Shown here one piece after another: positions 37,697 to 48,348 of a stretch of 64,000 nt of DNA. Source of the DNA: Sipunculus nudus. Its lineage: Eukaryota > Annelida > Sipuncula > Golfingiida > Sipunculidae. Under the pieces are notes generated by a model. The model was not told the origin of the DNA and made no database searches. It saw only the letters and a list, made by a program, of their open reading frames with translations. Positions within the stretch are counted from its first letter, which is position 1. Every line of letters begins with the position of its first letter. The stretch spans positions 459,001-523,000 of the forward strand of contig CM049308.1 of the NCBI GenBank assembly GCA_026874595.1, written 5' to 3'. A program made the position numbers and the translations under genes.

Positions 37697-38800
37697 CGTC
37701 CGCCACCAAACGCAGAGTGCGATAATATTTAAGTGGTATGCACTACAAGGAAAAAGAAGAGACGAGGTAAGATTGGTCACACTGATATCCCAGACTATCT
37801 TGCTTACCTTATTCAGGTTACTGACTTAGCCCAACAGTATTGTTGGAAAGATGTAGTTATGTGTGATAATTTATACCGTAAAGAGCAAGCTAAATTGCAG
37901 CGCAGGTGGGGTTTGCATATCCCAACTTTAAGTATGGTTACAGCCTAAAGTAAATAACATGGGTTTTAAGAATCAGTCAGGAATTAGCAAACAAACAACA
38001 CAAAGTAGATTCGGGTCAGTATAATAGACCATCTGATCAATCTGGGAAAGAGATTTGTATCTTCTACAGTAGGGAGTGTACATGAAGGTTTAATGCTTAC
38101 TGTATACACGCCACCATATGCTCAGTAAAAGGGTGTTGAAAATCCATCCCAGGTCACTACACCAACAGGATTCCACATTTAAGTAATTCCCTCTTAAAAT
38201 ACTCCGAAGTATAGGCGACTGAACTAGAAGAGGATGGTGATAAGGAATTCTTGTTAAAGGGTATAAAATATAGGTTTCATAGATAATGTGGACTGTATGC
38301 ATATTGCATCAACGCCCAACCACAAATCTGCTGAAATACATAAAGAGAAGGTAGAATCAGAATTGATTAAAGGCATGAGAGAGGGTTATTGCACGTTTTC
38401 CCAACCATCCAAAAATAATAAGCGCATAAGGTGCAGTCCAAAAACCAAACAGTAACACAATCAGGCACATCCATGATTGTAGTCACCCAATCGGGACATC
38501 TCTTAACGATTATTGAAATAACACGTATTCAGTAAAATATCAGACATTAGAAGAAGCCCTCCATTTAGCAGGAAAAAACGCACTATCTCGCCAAAGTAGA
38601 TCTACTAAATGGCATTTAGATCCGTCCCATTACATCCCTGGTGTTGGTCTGCCTAATTCACTAGCAGAGGATTTTTTTCTCCGGTCTGTACTGTTAGGCA
38701 TCAAAAAGGCAGGGGTTGTTCATAAGAAACTATCTGTTACATCTAACATTTTGCTGGAAATGAAACCTTATATTAATCTGTCAAAGATCGAAGATGGGTT
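37697..38800 (+). pseudogene. 3' part of the DIRS-like retroelement (gag end, RT scrap, recombinase scrap)
   Basis: TDIPDYLAYLIQVTDLAQQY (from about 37785) and CDNLYRKEQAKLQRRWG complete the gag-like block begun before 30022. Next comes a zinc-finger-like EICIFYSRGVCT...C (38050-38130). ASTPNHKSAEIHKEKVESEL follows near 38305-38365, the segment at the RT N-terminus of tyrosine-recombinase elements. A scrap ALLAKVDLLNG (38580-38610) comes next. Finally LPNSLAEDFFLRSVLLGIKK and SVTSNILLEMKPYINLSK (38650-38790) resemble the core-binding region of a tyrosine recombinase. Most of RT/RNase H and the catalytic recombinase domain are missing. Family identity is moderate. Confidence 0.5.
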
Positions 38801-39180
38801 TTTTGGGCGGCCTGTTTGTTGGGTTTTTTGGCTTACTCAGATAACGGGACATGTTAGTCAGCGCCCTGGCTAAAGCGCCACTTTAGGCGTTGCGGCTTTC
38901 TTATTACATCAGCAGGCATTTTGGTTACACTAAGAAAAACAAAAACAATACAGTTTAGCCAAAGACAGCTAAAGCTTCCCCTCCCTACCTCACGGCACAT
39001 CCTCTGTGTCTTACGAGGGCTATAATAAATGCCTTTTCCTTGATACAGCCCCCTCTGATTCATAACCACCTTTCCTGACTTAACAACTAACCTGTAGAGT
39101 TCCTCGCTCCTGCAGACTCCAGTGAGCTCTCTCTTTAGACATGATACGTATCATGGGTGATTGGAAAAGCAATGCCTATA

Positions 39181-39345
39181 GCACTTACCTACATATTCCT
39201 CCCTCTCCAATCAACAGTACGCCTTACCTACATATTCCTCTCTCTCCAATCAACAGTACGCCTTACCTACATATTCCTCTCTCTCCAATCAACAGTACGC
39301 CTTACCCACATATTCCTCTCTCTCCAATCAACAGTACGCCTATAT
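39181..39345. repeat. 39-bp minisatellite, four units
   Basis: The unit CTTACCTACATATTCCTCTC, TCTCCAATCAACAGTACGC repeats about four times. Because 39 is a multiple of three it gives open frames (HIPLSPINSTPY) that I consider non-genic. Confidence 0.9.
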
Positions 39346-39415
39346 GATGGCATCCTCTATCCCCCTCTCTTAGGTTGGGGTCTTTATTTTTGACGGATGG
39401 TCGATGTGGTCAGTA

Positions 39416-39841
39416 TTTTAATGGAGAGATATCAGGGCTTTCAACCCTGACAGTGTGGGTTTTTTTTCTGTAGCCGCATTTGTTGCCACAGGAGTCCACA
39501 AAATAATGTTCCCTCATTTACCAACAACTACATGGTTGTTATTTTACATTTGTTTTCTATACACGTGGGCTGTTGAACTATGTTTAGACAGATTGATGAC
39601 ACTAAAGTGACCAGTCCACAAAATGACCGGTATTTTAGGGGTAGCAAATGGTGCAGCTCGGCTGTGGTCACATGCGGCCACAGCCAATCAGCGACAAGCC
39701 ACCCCACTTGGGTGCCAAGTGCCACGGGGGTTTCAAATAACTAACAGTGGGTCAGTCGCCATAATAACACACAATTTCTTGCCCCACTCACCCAACCCTT
39801 TTTTCTTGAGGTTTTTGTCAGTATATGTCCATATATATATA

Positions 39842-39882
<41 letters not shown>

Positions 39883-40497
39883 AAATGATTTTTGTTTAAA
39901 CTGCCTGTGAGCACTATCGGTGATTAACATACAATATAAATGGACCACGTAAAACTTTATCAGCATGGATACATAAACAGCTGTTGGCATATCGTATCTA
40001 GTAACTTTTGGTGTCGATTGCAGGTAATTAACGGTAGGCAGTAGATAATGTCATAATTGTATCAGTAAAGAGACATGGTATTATTGTAAATGGATTCATA
40101 CTTTGGTCTTATTGTATAATAATTTATCACATTTAAATGTACTACATATAATTTCATCGGCATAGATACAATATGTTTGCCATATAATGAATTATAAGAC
40201 TTTATTACTGGTTGCCAGGGCGCAATATTAGTGGATACTTAACCCTTACAATTAATCATGCTTGGAGATATGCAGCACATTCTCATGAATGAGGGGAAGG
40301 AATCAAGCGGTCAATTGTCACGGAATGAATCAAACAGTCAATGGTGACGAAATAGTAAATTGTCGACATTTTTAATGGAGGGGTATCAGGGCCTTAACCC
40401 CTGATAGTGTGTTATTTTTTTCCGTGGCCGTATTTGTTGCCACAGTCGACCACAAAAAAGAGTTCCCCCATTTACCAACAACTACATGGTTGTCACT
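39416..40497. repeat. Pair of ~129-bp direct repeats 954 bp apart
   Basis: 39416-39545 and 40370-40497 share 'tttaatggag', a hairpin (ATCAGGGCCTTAACCCCTGAT in the second), 'cgtatttgttgccacag' and 'catttaccaacaactacatg'. They could be two copies of a dispersed repeat or the ends of a small LTR-like (TRIM) unit. The second copy abuts the TIR element at 40499. Confidence 0.7.
39832..39877. repeat. (TA)n microsatellite
   Basis: A TA run broken once by TATTATA, between the two 129-bp repeats. Confidence 0.9.
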
Positions 40498-40498
40498 G

Positions 40499-41640
40499 TA
40501 TCCGCCAAAACAAAGTTTTGCGGATACTATGTTTTTGACCGGGTTCCGCCGCCGCCGCTGCCGCGTTCGTTTCCGGAATAGAACTCTGAGACCACTGGAC
40601 AGATTTTTCCGAAACCTTTCACGATAATCGGGTCACATGTGAACTGGTGCCAAAATACTTTGCGTTTACCTCTGACTTTTCCTTTCTCCAATGCGTCCAT
40701 TTGTGCGTCTGTTTTGACACACTAACCTACATATCTTTGGACTCGTTCGACCAATCAGGCTTAACATTAGCAAAAATATAGCGCTTGGAAAACTTTATAA
40801 CATACATAAAAATGGTGGCGCCACCTGCAACCATTTTTGCACAGCGTCCATCTGTTCATCTGCCTTGGGATAAAATCAATCATATCTCTATAGTGAATGG
40901 ACTTATCCACCTGAAATTTCGCATGTGTATTTATTCAGGATAGCTTTCTTGATTTTATGACAGGTGGCGCTTCCTACATTCACGTTCAGGCTACAAACAT
41001 CCAGACTTATATCTCAGGACTGGTTTGACGTATCCTCCTGAAATTTTGCATGTGTATAGATCTCACACAGCTCTTTATCATGCACAAAACTGGTGGCGCA
41101 ACCTGCAATCATTTTTGCACAGCGTTCGTCTGTTTGTATGCCTTGGGATAAAATCACTCATATCTCGTGATTTGACTAATCTGCCTATAATTATGCATGT
41201 ATATACATCTTGGATAGCTTTCTCGAACTTGTGGCAGGTGGCGCCACCTACCTTCACGTTCAGGCTGCAGCCATCCAAGCTGATATCTCAAGACTGGTTT
41301 GACGTATCCTCCTGAAAATTTGCATGTGTATAGATCTCACATAGCTCTTTATCATACGTAAAAGGGTGGCGCCAACTGCAAACATTTTTGCACGGCGTCT
41401 GTCTGTTTGTCTGCCGTGGGATAAAATCACTCATATCCCGACAGTGGTTTGACTTATCTGCCTAAAATCTTGCAATTGTATACAACCTGGATAACTTTCT
41501 GGATTTTGTGGCAGGTGGTGCCACCTACATACACATTTCGGCTGCAGACATCCATGCTAATATGCAACACACCTCTCCCCTTGCCACTCAATCCATGCCT
41601 CGCTTCACCAGTCCCACTCTGATTTCGGCGGATACGCGTA
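40499..41640. mobile_element. 1.1-kb repeat with GTATCCGCC termini and ~270-bp internal tandem copies
   Basis: The left end reads GTATCCGCCAAAACAAAGTT and then its own inverted copy TTTTGCGGATAC. The right end is TTTCGGCGGATAC, an inverted match to the left. Inside are three imperfect copies of a ~270-bp unit: 'ctggtttgacgtatcctcct' at about 41020 and 41293, 'gtggcgccacctgcaa'-type words, and 'ttgggataaaatcactcata'. The open frames in it are repeat-derived. No target duplication is evident. Confidence 0.7.
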
Positions 41641-41875
41641 ATCACTTGTCGACTACCCGTTTTTTGTTTCTTCTATGTTTTCAATTCACATGTATTTAGA
41701 CAGTTGGGTTACAAAAATGTCAAAACTCAAACTGAAAACCGCACCGGACTGCGGTACCCCTGGATCAGTTATGAAATGTCTAAACTTCTCCAGCTAAAAT
41801 ACGCTTCTGGAGAACTTCTGTTCCTTAAGATCAAAGAGGACCAAACATATTTTTTTCACAAGGTATTGTATTGAC

Positions 41876-43140
41876 TTTAAGTCATTTGAGCAATAGTCAT
41901 GGTCCTTTGTCCTTTGTCCGTCTGGCCGTCCGGGGCACATTTTGATACCGTTGGACCTACGAATCCAAAATTTGGCATCCTGTTAGATGTCCCAAAAATC
42001 TTCTACCATACCGAAAATTGGGTCACTTGACTTCGTTCCCTTTGAGATCTTAAGGAAAAACCTCATTTTCCATTAAAACCCATTGTTTCACTTCAAGAAT
42101 TCCTAATATCAAAACCACTGATCTGTCTTTGATTATATATAAAATACATATTCCTCCATACACTGCTATGTACATGCCAAAATTTAGGTCAGTATTGCGT
42201 AATTTGTTTATGTTATGGGCCCGAACATAATGCACTTTGAAAGAACAAGTAATATATTTACTCATTAAAATGAGAATTGCTAAAGCTAGAAAATGTTTCC
42301 CAGGAATATAACTTGATTTAATCAAGTTTCAATTGTATACCCAAAATTAGATCTGAATTACTCGGACAATTATTTCACATTTTCTTCAGCAGTAACCACA
42401 CAGAATTCTCCCCCAACCACCTCTTCAATACACATCTTATAGTTTTAATGTTAAATTCATTTTTTTTAAAACTTGAACAATTTTGAATTTTTTAAACCAA
42501 AAATGTTTAGGATTTGAATCTCAATATTCAAATGCGATAAAATATTAGGATCTTATGTAATGTTAAGAGTTAATAAAATATAGATACTTTGTAGCATTAC
42601 TTCATATCTCATAAAGTTGCCTGGGCGTTGATATGAATAACACTGTTTAACTTAGTTAATCAGGGATATTGGGTAAACTTTCGTAGTATTAATTTTAGCT
42701 CATATGGCCATGTATTCAATTTTTGGAAGGTTAATTAAATTCACACATTATTTGTTTGTGAAATGTATCCTTTCATATAACACTTAGGCCCATTTTTTTT
42801 CTTATTGCATCATTAAATGGTTCAGGACACAATTTTCCAAGCTTTATTACACTGTGCAAATGCAATTTATACCTAATTGGCTTGTTTTAACATGCTTATT
42901 AAATTTTGTTTATGCTCATTTGATTTTTTACAGCAATTTAATTCAGTTGATAAATTAATGTTTATTATTATACTCTGGCTTCTGTCCATTATTCTATAAT
43001 AACAGGGTTTCATTTTAGCAGGGCCATTTCATCTTACCTAATATATATGTTTAAAAACAAAATAAAAAAGTAAATTTTGCATTTGCTTAAATTTAAAAAA
43101 AAACGCTGAGCTACGTGACCCATGGGTCCCTTATTTTTAC
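41876..43140 (+). repeat. Single diverged copy of the CCGTCCG repeat family
   Basis: It starts AGTCATTTGAGCAATAGTCA, with TTTGTCCGTCTGGCCGTCCG and GGGGCACA, then 'ttgggtcacttgac'. It ends with CGCTGAGCTACGTGACCCAT, GGGTCC, matching the family tail. The middle is AT-rich and unrelated to the copy at 48-50 kb. Confidence 0.6.
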
Positions 43141-44754
43141 ATATGTTACACAACTTTATGGAATGATTAAACAGAGCCTGAGAACCCATTAGATCTTGAT
43201 GTTAATTTTTTTTCTAATAATTTTTTTGTGGAGGTCACATTATTTATGCTGTCTTATCTAATTCTTAATCTAAGTATGTACATCAGATTAATTTTGTATC
43301 CTGGTGTCACACAGGCACAGTGTCTATCGCACCTGCGGGTTCTGGATGTGTAATCGTCCCCATTGCTGGGTCATAACACCGAGGAACCCCGCAAATACGC
43401 ACTCGTTGAATAATACACGGCTGTGGGGGACGGTGCATGTCTGTGTTTACCATTACAAGACTGAACTTGATTTACGGACTGGCCATCAGATATGTTAATA
43501 TTTCGCGCTGCCGATCGCACCCGATAGAAGTTTATTTCCTCTTGTGAACAGGAGGAGGCAAACGGTGAAAACTGCAAACAACAGATTGGCAGACACAAAT
43601 GAGAAACAATGTATTTTATGTACATTTTATACACTTCATACATAAATTGATACCCTTAAACATTCATTTGTTGATACATAAATCACAGTCAAAATGTTGC
43701 CTGGATTGACAAATAATAAGCACCAGAGAAATTAAATAAATGAGCAAAACATGAAAAAAGGTGTTAGCCCTTACCAAAACCTGGGAATCTCGTAACACGT
43801 AAATAAATGAGCAAAACATGTAACCAGATGTCAAACCTAACCAAAACCTCGATATTTCGTAATACGCATAGATACTGCGTCTAATTGTATATCTAAACAA
43901 CAGTCGGACTACAAACTTATCATGGGCGTGTTCATTGGAGGGAGGCACTTTTAAGGTGAAGAGCCCTTCATTTTCATCCACTTTAATTTTGAGCCGGAGT
44001 ACATTCTCTTGTTCTGTTTCATGTCCCGCTGTCAAAAATCTCCTCAAATGATTAGATGTTAAACACGGGCCTACTTGAACACACAGCGGTATATGCATTT
44101 CTGTTTGAATTGAAAGGGTCTGTGGGGAATGCACGCTGGTCACAGATAATATTAAACACCATTACTATGTTATATGTTTACATAAAAAACGTCATGCAAT
44201 TTCAATTTTGCATTTATGAAGAGAAGGTGCTGCACACTGCAACAAGAAAAGACTTGTATTTACATAGTGCTAAATGTATGAATATTGAGACCATATTTTC
44301 GTCCATGCTCAGGCTAATTGATATATAGCATTTAAACGGCGGTTTATATTAAGCGATAAGATACTAACCTTTTATTGTGTGTGACATATTTCAAATATAT
44401 TACAACTAAGTATAAGGTTTAAAAAAATAATTAATATTTTTCTAGAATACTTTAATTCAAAACCAGGTTAGATATATAATATTCCATAGTAAACTCAGAA
44501 ATGAGCCACAGTCTATAATTCTAATGACTAAATTTCAATTTTTTTTATTTTTTCATTTCATTTAAATTTCACTATTCTGTGAATAGCGAGGGGGTGGGGG
44601 TGATTACATTAACCATCCCCCTTAACTAAAAAAAGTAGGCAGGATATATACCCCCATCCCAAACCACCCTGTATTTACGCCCCAGTAACAGGATAACTGA
44701 AACAGTTTTAGTAGACCTATGTTTATACAAACCTACTTGTAATGCATGAATGAT

Positions 44755-45795
44755 GTTGGAGAATGCCTTACATGTCAGATGATTGGAGGATGCCTTACAA
44801 ATCAGATGATTGGAGGATGTATTTCAAGTCCGATGATTGGAGGATGGCTTACAATCAGATGATTGGAGGATGTATTTCATGTCAGATAATTGGAGGATGG
44901 CTTACAATCAGATGATTGGAGGATGTATTTCATGTCAGATAATTGGAGGATGCATGGCAAGTCAGATGATTGGAGAATGCGTTACAAGTCAGATGATTAG
45001 AGGATGCCTTACAAATCGGGTAACTGGAGGATGCCTTACAAATCAGATAGTTGGAGGATGCGCTACAAGTCAGGTGTTTGGATCATGTGTTACAAGTCAG
45101 ATGATTGGAGGATGCCTTACAATCAGATGATTTGAGGATACGTGGCAAGTCCGATGATTGGAAGGTGCGTTACAAGTCAGATGATTGGAGGATGCCTTAC
45201 AAACAGATGATAGGAGGATGTATTTCAAGACAGGTAATTTGAGGATGCCTTACAAGTCAGTTGATTGGAGGATGCCTTACTATCAGGTGACTGGAGGATG
45301 TGTTAAAAGTCAGATGATTGGAGGATGCCTTACAAATCAGGTGATTGGAGGATGAATTTCATGTCAGATAATTTGAGGATGCCTCACAAGTCAGGTGACT
45401 TGAGGATGCCTTAAAAGTCAGATGATTGGAAGGTGCGTTACAAGTCAGATGATTGGATGATGTGTTACAAGTCAGATGATTGGAGGATGCCTTACAAATC
45501 AGATGATTGGAGGATGTGTTACAAGTTAGATGATTGGAGGATGCGTTATTAGTCAGAAAAAATGGAGAATGCCTTTCAAATCAGATGATGGGAGGATGTA
45601 TTTCAAGTCAGTTAATTGGAGGATGCCTTACAATTCAGTTGATTGGAGGCTGCCTTACAATTCAGATGATTTGAGGTTGTGTTACAAGTAAGATGATTGG
45701 AGGATGCGCTAAAAGTCAGATGACTGGAGGATGCATTACAAATCAGGTGACTGGAGTATGCGTTTCAAATCAGATGATTGAAGAATGCCTTACAA
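44755..45795. repeat. 27-bp minisatellite, ~38 units
   Basis: The unit is CAGATGATTGGAGGATGCCT, TACAAGT, about 1.04 kb in total. Units vary between 26 and 28 bp and in the GCCTTAC / GTATTTC / GCGTTAC segment, and variant types are interspersed. It encodes only a repetitive frame (QMIGGCLTN) with no sign of being a gene. Confidence 0.9.
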
Positions 45796-46639
45796 ATTCT
45801 CTGCTTTAATACTTCTCATAATAATGGTCCATTCTGTTTGTTCCAAGTGTAAAGCAAAGAACGGTTTGTATAGTGTTACTTTGCCAAGTTTATGGAAAGC
45901 TGACTGTCCCTGAATATAGGGAAAGGAAATATTCCAGTCTGTGAATTCAGAAAAAAAGATACCACGATAAAATATAACAATTGAGAAGAAAACCTATATA
46001 CCCGCTTTTGGTAAAATATATAAGCTTTTAAAAGAATGAAAATATTGCAGACTTTTAATAAAGAGAGGTGATAAAGATGACGGATAATTAGAGGATTCAT
46101 GAACCGCATTTCCGTATTTACTAATAGTTTGTTTTAAACATATTTATTTCATGTGGATCGACCTAGTAACTTCATAAAGCTAGAAGACGGCTTCTTCAGT
46201 ATATATCAAGAACATAATATTTATATACATGGATACATATATACAATCGATCAGAATGACCGAATTTGTCAGGTCATTTACAAACAAGTCTTTTGAGAAA
46301 ATGCATATAAGTAAATACGAAACATAATTTAAATTATATGTAGGAAAGAACTATTTAAGAATTAATTGACTCCTAATTCGTTGTGGTAAAATAAAATGCA
46401 TTAGGCAAGATGGAGTCTACATGTACGGCTGCCACCGCAAACTACAAAAATGTCTGGTTGACTTGATATATTCCTGCGTATACATGGCAATACGCGAGTG
46501 TTGATTTCATCGGAGAGAGTCGATGGTTCATGCAACAAATATATGATAAATAATGTGGCACATAACCACAAAGAGAATTTGACATTTGGGGAAAGAATAA
46601 AAGAGATATTACTAAAATAAAGTTTTGTTTGATAGGAAT

Positions 46640-46982
46640 ACAGAGAATAACAGAGCAGGTAATATTCGTTTGTTTCATTAAATGCCCCACAGTCACATTA
46701 TGGGGAAGACAGCGCCCCAATTTTGAATAAATGTTCGTTTAATGCATTGAAACGAAGTCTTGCAAGTATGGTATTTCTGATTCTGTTACCATATCTATAA
46801 TAAGGAGGAAATCGGTACTTACCTATTATAGTCCCTTTGAAAGTCTCGTTTGCTAGTTTCCATTTAGAAGGTAACGTCCGCTGGGCAAGCGAATCGTTAA
46901 AAAGGTTACAGTAAGGCTGAGAAAGGGCTGAAGCACATTCCGTTAAAATTCGGTAATTGACTCCATGAGGTCCGCATGCCAT
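46640..46982 (-). pseudogene. LINE reverse transcriptase fragment, second family
   Basis: The minus strand opens with GVNYRILTECASALSQPYCN and FNDSLAQRTLPSKWKLAN, the LINE RT segment before the NYRPIS motif. It then jumps to NTILARLRFNALNEHLFKIG and, in another frame, CDCGAFNETNEYYLLC, the C-terminal Cys-motif region of a LINE ORF2. The whole polymerase core is deleted. It lies about 300 bp upstream of peptidase exon 2 in the opposite orientation. Confidence 0.75.
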
Positions 46983-47273
46983 AACTACGAATTGTGCTGT
47001 AAGAACGTTATAAACTTTACCATTTGTGAACTAGAACAAGTCTAATTTATTTGAAGCGACGTTGTTTCTTGAATGATACAAATTTACTGCATTGTCTTGA
47101 TTTTGACACTGACTTGCAAAATAGTAATTGAATAGTCCAGCCTTAGCTACCACATCAAGAACAGATTTGGCGTCACTTATCAATGTTGGTATTGCGATTT
47201 CACATTAAGAAACGAAAATAGCTTTAGTTCATTTGCCACAAACGTCACAATAATATAACATGTTATGATACAG

Positions 47274-47367
47274 ACGCATGGCAGAGGTGCCGCACATGGC
47301 CGGGACGCCCGAGGACCGGGCTACTGCAGTCAGTCTCCGTGACCTGTGGAAGGAACAAGGACTACAG
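47274..47367 (+). CDS. FOLH1/NAALAD2-like: Glutamate carboxypeptidase II-like, exon 2
   Basis: One base completing the exon-1 codon is followed by 31 codons; acceptor ATACAG, donor GTAACT. It encodes MAEVPHMAGTPEDRATAVSL and RDLWKEQGLQ, matching the conserved PHLAGT...W...GL segment at the start of the ectodomain in this peptidase family. It ends in phase 0. The acceptor's pyrimidine tract is weak (TAACATGTTATGATACAG). Confidence 0.9.
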
Positions 47368-47761
47368 GTAACTAAACGTACTAGCACGTGGGTTTGTTGC
47401 ATCCAGTACAGAGACTGGGGCCTGATATGATTGGCTGGTTTGAAATGTGACGTCACGGAACAAATATTAGAAATTATTTAAATCAAGTTATTTATGATGA
47501 AAGTGTCATAAGCTTTTGTTGAGATTTATAATTTTTAGTCTTTGGGGTTTTTCATGAGACTGACGTCACTGTAGAGTTGACAGTGCTCTTAGATTTGCTG
47601 AAACCTTTTTTTATAAATCACAAAATCCCATGATTTTTTTTGTGGAAAAATAAATAGAAAACATGCTTTCTTCCAGAAAATGGATTTGGTATTAATAAAT
47701 GTTTGAAATGCAATTATGTTACATGATAATATGAGATTTAGAATACGTTTGCTTGACCTAG

Positions 47762-47956
47762 TCCGTCCACCTGGAGGAATACGACGTGCTTCTCTCATAC
47801 CCAAACCGGTCAGACCCAAACAGAGTCTATCTCCTTGGCAACGACTCAACAGTCATACACCAGACAGCTTATATGGAGGAAGCTATCTCACCCAAACATA
47901 ACCGGACAGATGTGGTTCTGCCGTTTCACTCTTATTCTGCACACGGCACAGTAGAG
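47762..47956 (+). CDS. FOLH1/NAALAD2-like: Glutamate carboxypeptidase II-like, exon 3
   Basis: This exon has 65 codons, phase 0 at both ends; acceptor TTGACCTAG, donor GTATTT. It begins SVHLEEYDVLLSYPNRSDPN, the highly conserved YDVLLSYPN strand of the family. It goes on to three potential N-glycosylation sites (NRS, NDS, NRT), consistent with an extracellular face. It ends FHSYSAHGTVE, just before the protease-associated insert. The segment after YPN is a few residues different in length from vertebrate proteins, as expected in this loop. Confidence 0.92.
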
Positions 47957-48348
47957 GTATTTTGACTGATGAATCTTCGTTATTCTTTCCTCAAATTTTT
48001 TAATCAAATTTGAACAAGTCTTACTATATGTTTCATTTTTCTGTTAATGGATTAATATTATTAGGATTTTATTAATGTTGTTCAAAGGCCGTTTCGCTGG
48101 TCAACATTGAAAACAGTGAAGGTAATTTTAATACATTCTTATACGACTTATTCTGATACACCTCTGAAGGTGATGGTACCAATAGACGATGTCTCATTTC
48201 AATTCTGAATCCGTTACAATACATATCCCACACAGCGGTAGACGGGGTTATCTAAAGAATACCGACGATGTAATCTGATTTAGTGCGCACATGAGAGGGG
48301 AATTTCATACCAGTGTAATATATCTGCTTTTAAGAACAAGCTCATTTT

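Larger units (their letters stand above)
25311..47273 (+). other. 22-kb intron 1 of the peptidase gene, nested mobile elements
   Basis: The boundary phases match (two bases before, one base after). The protein join DEHLR-RMAEVPHMAG agrees with the family without a gap, so no exon is missing. The intron hosts the pogo-like MITE, gypsy, DIRS-like, LINE, 229-bp array, minisatellites and other repeats listed below. At 26510-27480, 38870-39170, 43140-44740 and 45800-46630 I see nothing beyond AT-rich DNA. Confidence 0.8.

Noticed and set aside
39141-39393. Overlapping frames with HIPLSPINSTPY or FLSLQSTVRLTY repeats
   Set aside because: The 39-bp minisatellite is divisible by three, so open frames are expected by chance.
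43664-44143. 159-codon minus-strand frame
   Set aside because: Includes a duplicated 'taaataaatgagcaaaacatg' segment and no recognisable domain; probably chance.
44837-45130. 97-codon frame rich in QMIGG repeats
   Set aside because: Translation of the 27-bp minisatellite; the frame is lost wherever units are 26 or 28 bp.
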